Assembly (NCBI GenBank): GCA_033725935.1
Contig: MU867064.1
Coordinates: 1-64,000, forward strand
Direction of reading: 5' to 3'
DNA: 64,000 bases
From: Cladorrhinum sp. PSN259
Taxonomy: Eukaryota; Ascomycota; Sordariomycetes; Sordariales; Podosporaceae
The notes beneath the pieces are model-generated. The model made no database searches. It had not been told where the DNA came from and worked only from the letters and a program-made list of their open reading frames with translations. A program made the translations under genes and the position numbers. Each line of letters opens with the position of its first letter. Within the stretch, counting starts at the first letter, position 1. This document shows positions 46,301 to 58,173 of the stretch, in pieces.

Positions 46301-49300
46301 GCGATGTAAAATTCGAAGAGCATCGGATCGGATATGAAGATCTGGATCGTATTGAGGATTTCTATGTGGGGTCGCGCTTGAGCGACAACGTTGCGAGATT
46401 GCGCGACTCGACCTTCACGTCTTTAGATACTGAGGCTCCTTATGACACGCAGCAACAGCCACTGACAGAGTACCCAAAACCCTCACATACGTCACATGGT
46501 TTAGTTGTTCCTTCATTGCTAGCGCCTGGGAACCGTTTGAGTCAGCACTCTGCATGGACAGATTTCTCATTCGGGAGCGATGCTGATGTGCCAAGCTCGA
46601 CATCCCATAATTCTCACGGACGAGACAGCCAACTCGTACTCCCAACTGACGATCGCGGTGTGCGCGACTCCGGCCTGGGACGATTTACGCAGAGCCCAGA
46701 AGCATCGCCACTTGACAGATCCGGTGCATTTACTCCTCTCATGCTCAACGGTTCGAACAGCAATAATCATCTTGCAGATTGTGATACTTCTGGGGACGTC
46801 ATTCAGGACTATGAACCTGAGTACAGTGAGAAAATACCGGTATTGCCTGATCATGCGCCACCACCTCCGCCTCAATTTGAGCCTGATTACGAGCAAAACA
46901 ACAGCGTATACATGGTAGATACTCGGCCGAACAGTTATCTGCATGAACGGGCGGACTCGGAGGCCTTGTCCGAAGCCGCAAGTCCTCCTGACTCGGCCTC
47001 GCAACTTACTGTTGAGACTCTGGAGACTCCAGAGCCGTCAAGCTCTTCGGTCAACGAAACCCTGAACGAAACTACGGTTGAGGTGGCCAGTGGGAGGCCG
47101 TCGCTATCTGCTGAGGCACAGGAAGAACAGAAGAGGCTCAGACAACGGCAGTTGGTTATTCGTGAGCTTATTGATACTGAGGATGCTTTCGTCAGAGATA
47201 TGAGTGTGGTCGAGGAGATCTACAAGGGCACTGCCGAGGCCTGCCCAAACCTCGACAGCAAGACTATCAAGTTGATTTTCAGAAACACAGACGAGATCAT
47301 TGCCTTCCATGCTGCATTCCTCGCTGAGTTTAAGGAAGGTGCCTCGAGTGTGTACACCCCGAAAGCCAGGAGATCGCCACTTCTGGCTCCCGCAGCTGGG
47401 GCGCCTACGGTTTCGTCGCTGAAGGATTCTGATTCCGCAACACTAAGTTCCGTCAATTCATCAAACAAGCCCGAACTAGATGACGAGAAAGACCGGCTTA
47501 CGACTGTTGGCCCCGTTTTCTCCAAGAGCATCGACCAGCTCAAGGCTGTGCATGAGGTTTATTTGCGTTCTAGCGATCACTCCTCCAAGCGCCTTGTCCA
47601 GATTCAGGAAGACAAGACGGTCATGCTCTGGCTTAATGAATGCAACGAAGTGGCCAAAGAACTGACATCTGCTTGGAATTTGGACTCCCTCCTCGTCAAA
47701 CCCATGCAGCGTATTACCAAGTATCCGGACATCATCACTCATCTCCTCAAATACACCCCCGCCGATCACCCGGATCGGGAAGCTTTGGTGGCTGCAAGAT
47801 TGCAGGTGATTGATGCTATTGATGAGATCAACAAGTCAAAGAAGAATTATGAGCTGGTAGGACAAATTGTGGGTAACAGGAAGCGCAAGGACTCGGACGT
47901 TAGGGCTGGGTTAGCACGAGCTTTTGGCAAGCGTGTGGACAAGCTGCAGGCATCCGGCACCAAGACAGCCGAGGATGAGGAGTACAAGAAACTTCACCAG
48001 CAGTTCGGAGACGACTATCTCCGTCTTCAGGTGGTCTTGCGCGATGTGGAATACTACACAAGGAACGTGACCACATATGTTCACGAGTTTCTTCAGTATC
48101 TTTCCTCAATGGAGCTTGTTATGCGTCTCCAACCATCCAGAGACTATGCACACATTGAAAGCAAATGGGTTCAGTTCAACGTCTCGATGAGGGACATTGA
48201 GAAAACTGCGCTTGAGAAGCATCTTTCCGATGTGCGGAAGCATGTCATTGAACCTTTTGAGCAAGTTATCAAGTGCTATGGCAACCCTGGTCTTGCAATG
48301 AAGAAGAGGGCCAAACGTCGTCTCGATTATGAGAAGTTTGTTCAGCTCAAGGCCAACGGCAAGAAGGTGGACAAGCAACTCATGGAGTTAGTCGAGCAGT
48401 ACGAGGCACTAAACGACACCCTGAAGAAGGAACTGCCGAAGCTGTCTGCAATGACTGCCAAGATTGGTAACATTTGTCTAGGCAAGTTTATAAGCATACA
48501 GACTGCTTGGTTCCTCATCTGGAAAGAGAAAGTCAAAGCGCCCCTTCAGGATGCGGCGGCTCATGTCCCCGATCTTTCCGAAATTGTGTCGACATTCCAG
48601 AGCGAGTTTATGCTACAAGAGGAAAGGGCAATGGCCATTGTGATCTTGAACCCCACTCTCAGGCACAGAGCTTCTCACTCCACGACGGATGATGGCTCCT
48701 CCATTCTCTCAAGGACAAAGTCACGGCCAAATGACCTTCTGCCGACCCGCGGTAGAGGATTGTCCATCAACAGCGACCACGTGCCAACTCTGCCCACTCC
48801 AGAATTCGTCAGGCGAAATAGCGGCCAGTTCAGCCTCTCCCCCGCCAGCAGCGCTCTGCCTAGTCCCGCGCACTATTATCGTGATTATTATTCAGGTATT
48901 ACTGCTGGACATGCTCGGGGAACCTCCAACTCGCCTATCACTCCGGACCCCAACCATGGATCAAGATCAGCAGTTGGCTTGCCTCTGCGGCCAAGCACTG
49001 GCCGCAGCTTTGATTCCCACAGCCTTCCTCGTCAAAGCACCGAGTCGACCCCTCTTTCCGTTGGACTGAACCGGCGAGACTCCAACTCAACCTTCAATTC
49101 GGCCTACCACGCTCCCGAAACACGCCGGCTATCTGGCTTGTTTCATTCTGCATTGCCAATTGATACTGATGAAGGCAGCCAAATGCCGTCTCGGGCCTCG
49201 TCTACGAATCGGGGACACGATTCGGGATACAGGGTGCTCTGGCTGGCTGCTTCACTCTTCGAGTTTAACATTGAAACGACCAAACACGAGGCCGGGTATC

Positions 49301-49494
49301 CTTATTTGACATACCAGGCCGGGGAGGTAAGCTACACACCCAAACCTTATATGATTCTGTTACTCATCAGTTTACAGATTTTTGATGTTATTGCCGAAAA
49401 AGGTGAGCTATGGCTTGCCAAGAACCAAGACGATCCCGGAAACACCGTTGGGTGGATCTGGTCCAAGCATTTTGCCAAACTTGCGGACTCATGA
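43387..49494 (+). CDS. Large RhoGEF with DH, BAR and SH3 domains (DNMBP/Tuba-like layout)
   Basis: Two exons: 43387-49326 and 49378-49494; 51-bp intron (phase 0); 2,018 residues. The first 1,200 residues are disordered: poly-Gln/His at about 20-55, then long Ser/Thr/Pro-rich stretches and an Ala/Glu/Lys helix at about 615-680. The DH domain (about 1250-1500) starts RQLVIRELIDTEDAFVRDMSVVEEIYKG and includes the conserved LLVKPMQRITKYPDIITHLLKYTP. A BAR-type helical domain (about 1500-1755) follows, with DDYLRLQVVLRDVEYYTRNVTTYVHEF and KHVIEPFEQVIKCYGN. A Ser/Pro linker leads to an SH3 domain at about 1945-2018 (ALYDY-like start replaced by WLAASLFEF; GELWLAKNQDDPGNTVGWIW). No PH domain is seen. 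Family role: nucleotide exchange on Cdc42/Rho-type GTPases at curved membranes, for polarity or septation. The precise GTPase is unknown. Confidence 0.9.
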   Translation: MDDGSGSLDEETHLSHFSLSQLQLQQQQFEYRQQQQQQHLHERHLSHQSHHSHYDQFDRFDQFHRPEDGLSDHHHQAPPSLNPYASENLHVFAANVGLDVSLDDSADPDDFYRSYQSEQQTGNEPPPLTEPPMAAASSSTRQTPSMRSNGNGATPKHSSSNPTAPRNPLRPSHRSVSNPADDRLGNPAKSAGGFPTSVKDLKKKFDQTSPSSSSTARKPVSRTSRDRSTSSANGRTSGGVGGGATSHSTLRSSTTRDGTHEAGRTAGSRGTQRPKPVAEDHTTSSSQSFASRVSRPHSAVSQRASPTRKPKAYPPSTGVSSEALGSQAAPTRQNGLLFGEILPGESDSVTAGFGIENVRPRRTSESNIHHNSSRLQMRSLSDPDIEPPSPTDWYRTPATTTQRSPDQQASRIPKNHLRAQSDLASSKLTMPRHIDSTLASPISPTSPTSPTSRLPIMVKKTGNSSANHESPGSTRPNSPSTMKYGVPSGRTSRQHGSVAARSRTPTTSSATATGATQIKTPSTTGSNRKAPPSNITTSGTGRLNAYVSVPAPKLSPSLRSSRPRQSVATATTAASRMRAIERGGSPHRQPLRATSKAEEPAPRRRKVLSVGPIDFAQRRETIKLAYSKSIRESQAKEARQAAAEKRKKELEVVARVKAEAEAATMAAVANANAAAAATIPHRVGDNHRMAEIHFDRDDPPEEPEEAVEATTEIPVLIQPPDETTAPSALPALATTPAQATASMEPLRLEIPGSFPNAGSPLLESEEIPCSAISETSAITEFDIDDEQTELEIPETTATSTAAIDEALGIGLPHQTDVAFEPEISEQQHVPEQEVFEQSGATPVLHKRASYHYPFDDDGMDDDSVSIKISLDTSAELQASPQLTPTRPDFDSEQISTSAPAVDDEEAYVLRPYTFASGNYETTVTILGPENDFRPLHNDQSHASMSAAEFPQEVEPPVTRTPEITAPVAPHLSDVKFEEHRIGYEDLDRIEDFYVGSRLSDNVARLRDSTFTSLDTEAPYDTQQQPLTEYPKPSHTSHGLVVPSLLAPGNRLSQHSAWTDFSFGSDADVPSSTSHNSHGRDSQLVLPTDDRGVRDSGLGRFTQSPEASPLDRSGAFTPLMLNGSNSNNHLADCDTSGDVIQDYEPEYSEKIPVLPDHAPPPPPQFEPDYEQNNSVYMVDTRPNSYLHERADSEALSEAASPPDSASQLTVETLETPEPSSSSVNETLNETTVEVASGRPSLSAEAQEEQKRLRQRQLVIRELIDTEDAFVRDMSVVEEIYKGTAEACPNLDSKTIKLIFRNTDEIIAFHAAFLAEFKEGASSVYTPKARRSPLLAPAAGAPTVSSLKDSDSATLSSVNSSNKPELDDEKDRLTTVGPVFSKSIDQLKAVHEVYLRSSDHSSKRLVQIQEDKTVMLWLNECNEVAKELTSAWNLDSLLVKPMQRITKYPDIITHLLKYTPADHPDREALVAARLQVIDAIDEINKSKKNYELVGQIVGNRKRKDSDVRAGLARAFGKRVDKLQASGTKTAEDEEYKKLHQQFGDDYLRLQVVLRDVEYYTRNVTTYVHEFLQYLSSMELVMRLQPSRDYAHIESKWVQFNVSMRDIEKTALEKHLSDVRKHVIEPFEQVIKCYGNPGLAMKKRAKRRLDYEKFVQLKANGKKVDKQLMELVEQYEALNDTLKKELPKLSAMTAKIGNICLGKFISIQTAWFLIWKEKVKAPLQDAAAHVPDLSEIVSTFQSEFMLQEERAMAIVILNPTLRHRASHSTTDDGSSILSRTKSRPNDLLPTRGRGLSINSDHVPTLPTPEFVRRNSGQFSLSPASSALPSPAHYYRDYYSGITAGHARGTSNSPITPDPNHGSRSAVGLPLRPSTGRSFDSHSLPRQSTESTPLSVGLNRRDSNSTFNSAYHAPETRRLSGLFHSALPIDTDEGSQMPSRASSTNRGHDSGYRVLWLAASLFEFNIETTKHEAGYPYLTYQAGEVSYTPKPYMILLLISLQIFDVIAEKGELWLAKNQDDPGNTVGWIWSKHFAKLADS

Positions 49495-52400
49495 GCGGTT
49501 ATCTTCTTTTCCTTTGCTTTGTGAGGCTTTACGCGTGGCGAATGGAAACGATGAGTTTTGCTTTTTTATTTTTTCTTTATTCCTGATCATCACGGTACAA
49601 GTATCTACCTTGAAGGGGATTGGCTGCTTTACGAAGCATGGCGTTCTGAGCAAATGTCTTTTTGTTTTCACCGAGTTGTAGGAAATGGGATAATATGGGA
49701 TTGGCTTGGGGACTCGGGGGGGAATGGGAGGTTTAGGAGGCCGGAAAGGAAGCTACATACCACTTGTCATTTTCTTGACATCTTGAAAAAAATTTCCTTT
49801 GAAAGAGAGAAGAGAGAAAGCATACAGCCAAAGACATACACACTCACAGATACACACACACACACAAAACAAGCAATTGCGGGCGATTTTTGTTTGTTGG
49901 ATTTGTTTTTCTTGGCTTTCATGAGGGGTATCCTAGCTTCTTCTTCTTTTTACATAAAGTGATTGGCAGTGGTATCTTACACTGCTTTTTTGTTTTTTTT
50001 GGTATCTTGTTTTCTAACTAGCTCTCCTTGGAAGACTTTTTTTTTTTTTTGTATTCTTCTTTTCTTCGTGTAACATTATTCCAATTAGGGACTGGGAGAC
50101 GCATGTAGAAAATGTATGGTTGGATGGATGGATGGATGGAACTCGAAAAGAAAAAAAAGAAAAGAAAAAGAAAAAAAAAAAGGGGGAGGGGGATTCAGAC
50201 ATGATTAGGAAGATGGAGATGGGGTGTGTGGGGGAGGGGGCGCAAAAAATAAATGCTTGTTTGTCGTAAAGTACTGTACCTATCTATTGACCACTTTTTG
50301 ATATCGGTATTTAAGAAGTTGTTGAATGTGTGAAGAGATTGATGTTGCTTCTCTTTGGGTGACTTGATGGGGTGTATAACTATCACTACCTCCTTACTAA
50401 CGCTCAGCCCAGTTAAACAACAAACCACAACGAGCTATCTACAATAAAAAAGAAAGACTTTGTGACAATGGTGCGACCAAAAACAAAGCTCGTTGAGCTG
50501 GAGTGATTTGTGTGCTTGAGCCGGATCTTCCTTGTGTTACCATACCTACGTGTGAGCTCGTGCTGTCTGGTTTTCCTTTCTTTTTTCGACCAGAGCAACG
50601 AGTTGAATGGGCACGAGGGTTTCAAAAGTCATCCTGCGGTTTTTTGTTGTTTTTCTTGTTAGTCAATGGGTTCGCATAGGAAGTTTCACGGACTCGGGAT
50701 ATGTAGATACCGGGTTGGGTACAGTAGGTACTGAGTACCGTTCATTTTGCTTTGGAACGATTTGTTGTTTGGACCGTGTGGTAGACGATGAATGCAACAT
50801 AAAGACGATGTGTTTACGTACATGTATGTGTCGACGATGATGACGACGATGATGACGACGACGAGGACAGCAAGACGCTCGGATATTGTGGGCTTGTTTG
50901 GATGGTTTCACGAGAAGAATAAGGGGATGTTCAATACCATAATGGAGTCGTTGCTGGGATAGCTAACCTGGTTTTGATTTGATATGTCTTGAGATATATT
51001 TGGCTACGAGTACCGACTCGGTTGAATCTGTGGAAGGCGTTTTGTGTTGCGAGTTGTCACGAACGGGTGGGTTTTTGTATTATTGTTAGAGAAGACTAGG
51101 GCCATGACGTCTGTTTCGAACAAGACGGCGATTTTGACGATGAGGGTTGATCTGGAGGTAAGGATCACGGACGAGGGGGTTTGGATACTACCATAATATC
51201 CCTTCAAAAGCTCAATCGGGAAGAGAAGGCTGTTTGAAGTGTCTTGTTTAGTCTTGATCCCATGTGAACTGAAGCCATTCAGGGTAAGCGAAGGGTCCGA
51301 GTTGATGTTGATGAGAAGCGGGGAAGAGGGGCTTGGCCGTTGGCATTCCTCTTCGGTGTGGAAGAACCCGACCCGGGCGCATGTGATCGTGACATGTACG
51401 GCGGTGATCAGTAGCATCCATGTGTATGCATAGTCGTTTCAAAAAGGGATTGGCTGTGTTTTGAAAGCTCTGGATGGGGACTTGACGAGCATTGGGAGCA
51501 CAAATGGATGAGTATAGTTTTGCGTGCGGCGTTGGGTCCTATGACGAAAGGTAATCAACAAGTTTCCCAAAAAGGAAAGTGTGTGATAAGAGAATAAGAC
51601 TAATCAGTAAGGTAAGTGTATGATCTCAGCTCGCTAAGCAGGCGAGTATGCTACCTGAATGGATTGGCGATGGCCTCGGCGTAAGTAAGTGCCTGCGCAG
51701 CATATATGCTTTGACTTTCGAATCCTCCGTCGATTCATGTGCCGAACGCTTCCTCGCGGAACTCCCCGCTCTTGTCGTGCATTATAAAGACAGGTCTGTA
51801 TGATCTTCTGTGCCCAAGCCGCCGATGCAGATCCGACAGGGGTGGCGTGAACAGGATGTCGTCGGCGCTCTTTCATGCCGTTCGATCAGATCCATTCATC
51901 TGTTGTATGTTCGCATCTCCTTCACTTGGCGTTTGTAGATCATCAAACTTCTAGAACACTTTGCGCTTTACTCGGATTCAAGACAATCCAAAATTCCCTC
52001 TGACACAATGCAGGTCTGACGAGACAAACTCAGCACAGGCTTTGTCAGCGACAGATATATTCTTCCTGCAAACCACAATAATCAATAAGCGTGCGCTGTA
52101 ATTACATTGATTCCGCTCTCTGTCCAAAGTTCTTGATGTATCTCCGGGGGTGCTGAGGTTTACTTCACTTCAATGAAGACCTGATACGTGAATTTCAATC
52201 TTTGGTAAGATCTGACTGGAGATATAATATCTGCTTATCCAGTGCCTAAGTAAGAGGTTTTACACGACAGATCTCACTCCAAGGATGGAGAGCCTCATCA
52301 AATAAAGCAAGCAAGGGTACGGCGAGCGTTTATCTCGCAGGCAACCTACCATGGATCAAACTTGAAGGGGTCCCGAGATCCTAACCGCAGCAAGCGGCTT

Positions 52401-55400
52401 GGGTTCTCCCCTGATTATTCACAGCTTCTTGCTGCAACTGTAAACATGCCAGCCAACCGCCCCCAGATTATCCACTCCGGCGGGTTATTGGTTTCTCAAC
52501 AACTTTCCCAGGCCGTTTCATGGGCTGTTAGATGGTCTTCTTGACCCCACACATTGCTGCCGTACCGTATTTGAACTTCAAGGGTAACAGAACGGAGCCT
52601 GTTCTGGTCCAGGGACATACCAAGTATTGCCACCGGGGGAGCCGATGATTGTATTTCTTCGGAAAGGAGCTCCGCTCTTTTTCCAGACCTCTGTCTGTAT
52701 CCTCCCAATGAGATCGCTCTACTGTTGGGATGGGATTGCAATGAACCTCTTGCCTCGCAGTGAGCTGCGTGGCCCCATGGTTGCCTTTCCGTCCCAGACT
52801 GAGCAGCGGGTGTTCCCCACGGCCTAACCATCCTTCAAATACTCATCTGCTCCCCAGGCGCTCACTCCCTCTGCAGAAGGATGGCTTCATCCTGACGCGT
52901 GATCCAAGTACTGGTGGGTACATGTGTGCATCCGCCTATGAGATAGGGGCTTACTGCACACTGTGTGCCACTTCTTTCCTGGCCACACCAGTTGATGCTG
53001 TCTCTGTTATTGATATCCCTCTTATAGCTGGGCAACCGAGCAGAGCCAGAATTTAGTAGTCTGGTGTGGTCCGTCAGCGGTTGCACCACAACATGTGATC
53101 TTCATTGGACAATATTCTGCTCCACCAGCGGCAAGACCCAGAGAATTCACCATCGTGGTACCGAAACCGGCCACATTCGCGAGAGCCAAGTCCCGAAGGC
53201 CACTTCCTCTTTGGCTCGGCTGCTTCTATCTGCCTGGATTTTCTCAGCAGAACCAAGAGGCATTGTCACAAGCGGGGTGGAGCTGACAGAAAACGGCTTC
53301 GTCCCATCGACAGAGCTTGAAGGCCTCTTCGTTTTGACTGGAATGACCATTGACCTCGGGGCCTCATTGCCAGACTTTTGAATGTTTCAACCGACTTCCT
53401 CAAACACCCGACACCCCACGCTGTGGCGCTGATCGAAATGTGATACGATGCAGCTATCCTTGAGGCCAACTGGCCCGTGATCAAACCTCACGAGCATGTG
53501 TTGCTTGCCGTTGGGAGACTGCCGAAGATACAAACGGGAAGCGGGAGAAGAGTGAGAGAAGGAAAGGCAAACACCAATGTATCCATGTCACTGGATCGTC
53601 TTCCGACTTCTAGGGACGGAAGGGAGATGTAGGTTATTAGACTCACAGACAAAGTAAATGCCTGACTAAGATAGCGGCGAGGAGTCCGGAATCGTGGCGG
53701 GGATGAGGGTCGGGATGGGGAGGGGGAGGGGGGATACAGCATAGTGTCCAATGCTGGCCACCCAGAGTGTCCTCGTACAAGCTCCTCACAGGCAATATCC
53801 GCAGTAACTATTAGAGTGTGTCTTTCCCTTAGGAGATACCGCCAGATACCTGGCCAGGGTGGTGCCTTAGTGCTCGGATTGGCAGGCGAGCGGTGTCATG
53901 TCTGCAGAGGGCCTCTGGTTAGATAATGTCAAGCGGAGAGATAGTCACCCTCCACGGTACCGAATCGAACCAGGAGAGGGAACACATACGAAGTACTAAA
54001 GACAACTGACTTGGTATGTGGCTGACTGCAGATGGAAGGGTGCAAGTGACTTGAGAGACGAGTCGCTAGACAGCGACGTCGGCGTTCTCCGCCTCCAAAT
54101 CGGATGTGTCTTAATCCCAGTTCCCTTTAGTTAACATGGTCGAGTCGGTCTGTTTGTCCAGTTTCTAGCCCGGGGAAGAAGAGCGAGCATTGCAGTCTAC
54201 ACGGCCACATAACCTCGACCTGCCAGGGAGGTGCTTTCGAGATCTGGCTTCGCGCGGGGGAGTGGAAAATCTCGGATCGCCATGGCATATCCGTCCTTAT
54301 AAATGTCAGTGCGGGTGGTCAATTTCGTGCAGTCGTTTGCTGCATATCGCATGAATGCGCACGGAAAAGGGAGTTCCCGGGGTGTTTGAAGTGCAAAGAT
54401 CTGGGACGTCTAGAAGCTTTCTCCAAATGCTTCGATACGACAGCAGCAACTTGCACCAATATTCGAAAAAAATTCTTATCCACAGGATGGGTAAATACAG
54501 AAGACAGATTATCGTGCAACCTGGTATGGCTGGTGGTTTGTCCATATTGCGGTGCTGAAAGGCATGGTGAACAGCGTCAGTAGTTTACGCCCCCACGTGC
54601 AAGAATGTTCCCTGTCGGATAAGAAGTGGTGAAAAGACGGTGTTGAAGAGACACACGATGATGATTAAGACTGGCATGCAGGCCTCCGTCCTTCCGAGAG
54701 CCCTGTCTGTGCTTGCATTCAAGATGATGTTGTGATACTGTGGTTCCAGTCATGTTGTAAAGGTCCACGGGTACTTTGCGTGAAGGAAAAAGGTGACATT
54801 GACGGGATTGATTGGCGCACGTAAACTGCAGCCTGGGTGCTGCTCCAAAACCCGGGAGTTCAGATGGCAACCGCTTTCGGTTCCTGTCAAAGGTTTTGAC
54901 TGTACACTTTGGGCCTTCTCCGACTCATTTGGGGGATCTTCGAGCTCATCATTCTTGGCACTGGGACATCGGGGGAAGCACCATCAGATTCACGCCATCG
55001 CCCTTGCTCTGGTCTGTGCGCACAGAGCAGCCAGGGCGAATGACACTGTACACTGTGCTTCACCTGACAGAAATTCAATGCCGTCCGTCCGTCATCCTCC
55101 AGATTGCAATTGCATGCATCCTTGGAACCGTAAACAGCAGCTGGGAAGGGCTCCCCCTCGACCTTCCCTGTTTCTCCCAAAAAGAGAATAGAAACGAGAA
55201 ACTTGAAGTCACGCGAGATATTCCTTTTATATACTTGGTTATGCTATTCTTGGAACCGCGCGGGCCGGCGGCGTCGTTCGATTCATGGGGGATCTCGAGC
55301 TGATGATTACTTACCAAGATGCCTACCACAGTAGGTGAGGAGGGGCTCAATATCGGGCCTTGACGGCGTGACTTGCAACAAAGCAAAAGGGACGCTGGAC

Positions 55401-58173
55401 ACCCAAGTCCGGGGGGGTCCTGCCGCCACAACACCACATGGACTCGCAAGGAGAGCGACAGCTCCAATTGTGCGTCCGAGAGCTCTGATTGGTTCAAGGC
55501 GGCATGTGAGCCTCCATGTAACACACAAGATATAGCCTTGAAAGGCAAGGATGTTGGAGCAGGAGAGGGGGCTTCTGTCATCGAGTAGGAAAGCAGCAAG
55601 TTGGTTCCGTGTACTTGGCGCCGCACTGACATTGAACGGCGGAAGCCTCAGAGTGCCCTTGGGTATGATGCCGGCAGGTGGTGCGGACGGGTCCCTGATG
55701 GGCATTTCGATAATTCCTGGCTCTGCCAGAAGGACCTGCCTTTGCTGGCAGATGAATGCTGCCAGGGTCTGCAGCGGGAGCTTAATTGCAATTTACTCCA
55801 ACACCATCTTGTGATTGACAGACCGTGAAGGTGGGAAAACACTTCTGCCCGTCGAGCCGCGCATACAGTGTGAGCTGACCAATGATACCGAGAGCGCACC
55901 ACCATGTTTGCCGCACCGGTGAGCAAGCAGGAAACTCGCTGATGAGACGCCCACCTGGGCACCGTTATGCGTCATCATACCCCATCCTCGAAAGAAGCGC
56001 TCCTTATCGCCATCCGCCATTCCGCGCATTGCCGGCAAGATTTGGTGTATCTAGGCCAGTCTGTACTTCTGGGTAACCCGTAAGCCACCGCTGGGCAGGT
56101 CAGCCCTACCGAGTCAAGTCAAAGCTGTCAAGGACAAAGTCAAGTTTGAGGATCGCGGAGAGCGGGGAAAGGCAATCAACCCCAGTTACCCCACCATATC
56201 TTTTTAAGCGGTACAGAATTGCTGGATTGTCCCAACTTGGAGTGGCCTGGTTTTGACATCAAACAGAAGCGGAAAGATCTTGAGATGATTCCGCGAACGG
56301 GCGTGCGCTGGATGGAAAGCTGTGACCTGCAAAGCGACTCCAAGCTGCAACATCGAGTACCTGCTCATATAAATCTGTAGGTTGCCACCCCACCCATGAG
56401 AGTGGGCGAGGGACGAGACCCCGGTAAGTTGTAACTAACTTGGGGTCACCCCTGTCTCCTTTCCGTCCCCGTTGCGCACGACACACACAAACCGTGCCGA
56501 AGATGGATGGATGGCAGCAGAGGGGGAGGGGGGTTGGATGACATTGCCGGTCCGGGATGGTTGATGTGGATGTGAACGTACGCATGTATGATGAACTGCG
56601 CACTGTCTTCCGTTCGCAGCCCAGTCTCGAGCCTAGTCTAGTAGTTCGGTGCAATACCATAATTTTCTGGTCATCAAAAGCTTCTCCGATTTTTGATCCC
56701 CGCTGAGGGGTAGGTACCTACTCTACATAGCTGAAGCTTATCTATTTACTAGTCAGGCTGCTGGGTCAGAGACGTCTGATGACCACACATTTCGATCTGA
56801 GTCGAGACACTTTGCGTCGTCACGACGCCGTCACCAGGGGCACGCACCGATAGAGCTTTCCCCAGAAGTTCTCCACACGACCTAGATAGGAGCTCGAGGC
56901 AAAAGAAAGATCCCGGAAGCCTTTAGCGATGGCAATCAGCCCGAGCACCTGCACCACGCCAGCGCCGTCTGGAGTCTGTGCTAGCTCGATACCGTCCTTC
57001 CGGAAGAACAAAGAAGATGGCACGGTGGCCGGTGGCCGGTGCCCGTTGTCATCTCCACCAGGTGGAAACCACAGATACATGCCCAGTGACCCGCCCCGTG
57101 CCTTGCCTTAGCTTCCGGGCTCTGCTACGGTCAGCAGCCTGGGAACTCCAAGGTTTATGGTTGCGGCTGAATAAAAATCACGCCAAGCGCTCTACTGCAC
57201 AGTATATTGCCCTGCGCTTTGGCTTGGATGTAACTGGCCCTCCTGGCCCTGCAATGGGGATTTTATATGCGACACTTTTTTATTATAGCTGCCAGTCCAT
57301 TATCACGACCGACCAAGTACCCCGGAAGTACACCACAGCTTACCCTTCCTTACCTAGTCGGTCGTCGTCGCAGGGGCAGGCAGTGGACCTGCACTGAGCG
57401 AGCATCAGACCCTAGCTTGGTAGGTAAACCCCGGGCGTTGAGGTCTTGCCCCGGACGCTGTCTTTCATCCCCCATCCCACTGCGCCATTCTGTCATCCAC
57501 CCCCTTCCAGCTTCTCCCCACACCACAACCTTGATCTCCGAACCTGATCCAATGCACTGACGGACAACTCCCGCATCCATCGTTGACAGTCAACTGCATC
57601 GCTCGACAATAGAAGCACTGTTTCACCTGTCTGGGAACAAGGGCGAGCAGACGATCAAAAGGGCGCATGAGTATATAATACGGCGAACCTCCCAACCAAC
57701 CGCTTCTATATTTTTTTTGGTGGACAATATCAAACTAGAGAGCTCATGACCACAGTCGGTACCTATACTTGCCTATAACATTTCCCGCCTTAAGAACACG
57801 CTGGGCCATATTCGAACCCCCATAGGTATCCAAGACCGCCCCTCACCCAAGCATTATTCCACCGCGACTTCCCGCGCCTGCGCACCCACTTTTGTTCGCT
57901 GAATGCGCCTCAAAAGCAACGGCCTGCCCACCACATACCATATCGTGACAGCTGTATCTCTAGGCTTCAGTGAAGGCGTGGAGTCTTGACGGTAGTGGCG
58001 CCGGGAGTGTTAAAAAGCGTGTGACTTACCCGATTCACGCTTCCGCCAACATACAAATATCCCGGTCCTGTCCGCACCCACACAACAGACATCTATCTGC
58101 CCGCCTTAGCAAAGATCGCGAGCAGCTGCTTCAAGGGCTCGTTCACGTCGGGAGCAACCCGTTGCCGTAAAAA
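49495..58173. other. Gene-poor interval of 8.7 kb upstream of velB
   Basis: No spliced or unspliced gene with family resemblance found on either strand. The first kilobase is simple-sequence rich: a CA run near 49852-49866, 14 T at 50037-50050, (TGGA)5 at 50121-50140, A-rich DNA at 50148-50180, and GAC/GAT triplets at 50832-50865. Beyond that it is ordinary mixed-composition DNA. A 150-codon stop-free frame at 54131-54583 (+) is unusually Cys-rich but has no ATG until 54386. The minus-strand frame at 55075-55632 has no motif. Fungal developmental regulators often have long leaders and distant control regions, so much of this may serve velB; that is inference. Confidence 0.4.
50121..50140 (+). 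repeat. (TGGA)5 microsatellite
   Basis: Five perfect tetranucleotide units, in the 3' region of the RhoGEF gene. Confidence 0.9.

Noticed and set aside
55075..55632. Minus-strand frame of 185 codons
   Set aside because: No motif or family resemblance; the plus strand over the same bases is equally open in part, which suggests chance.
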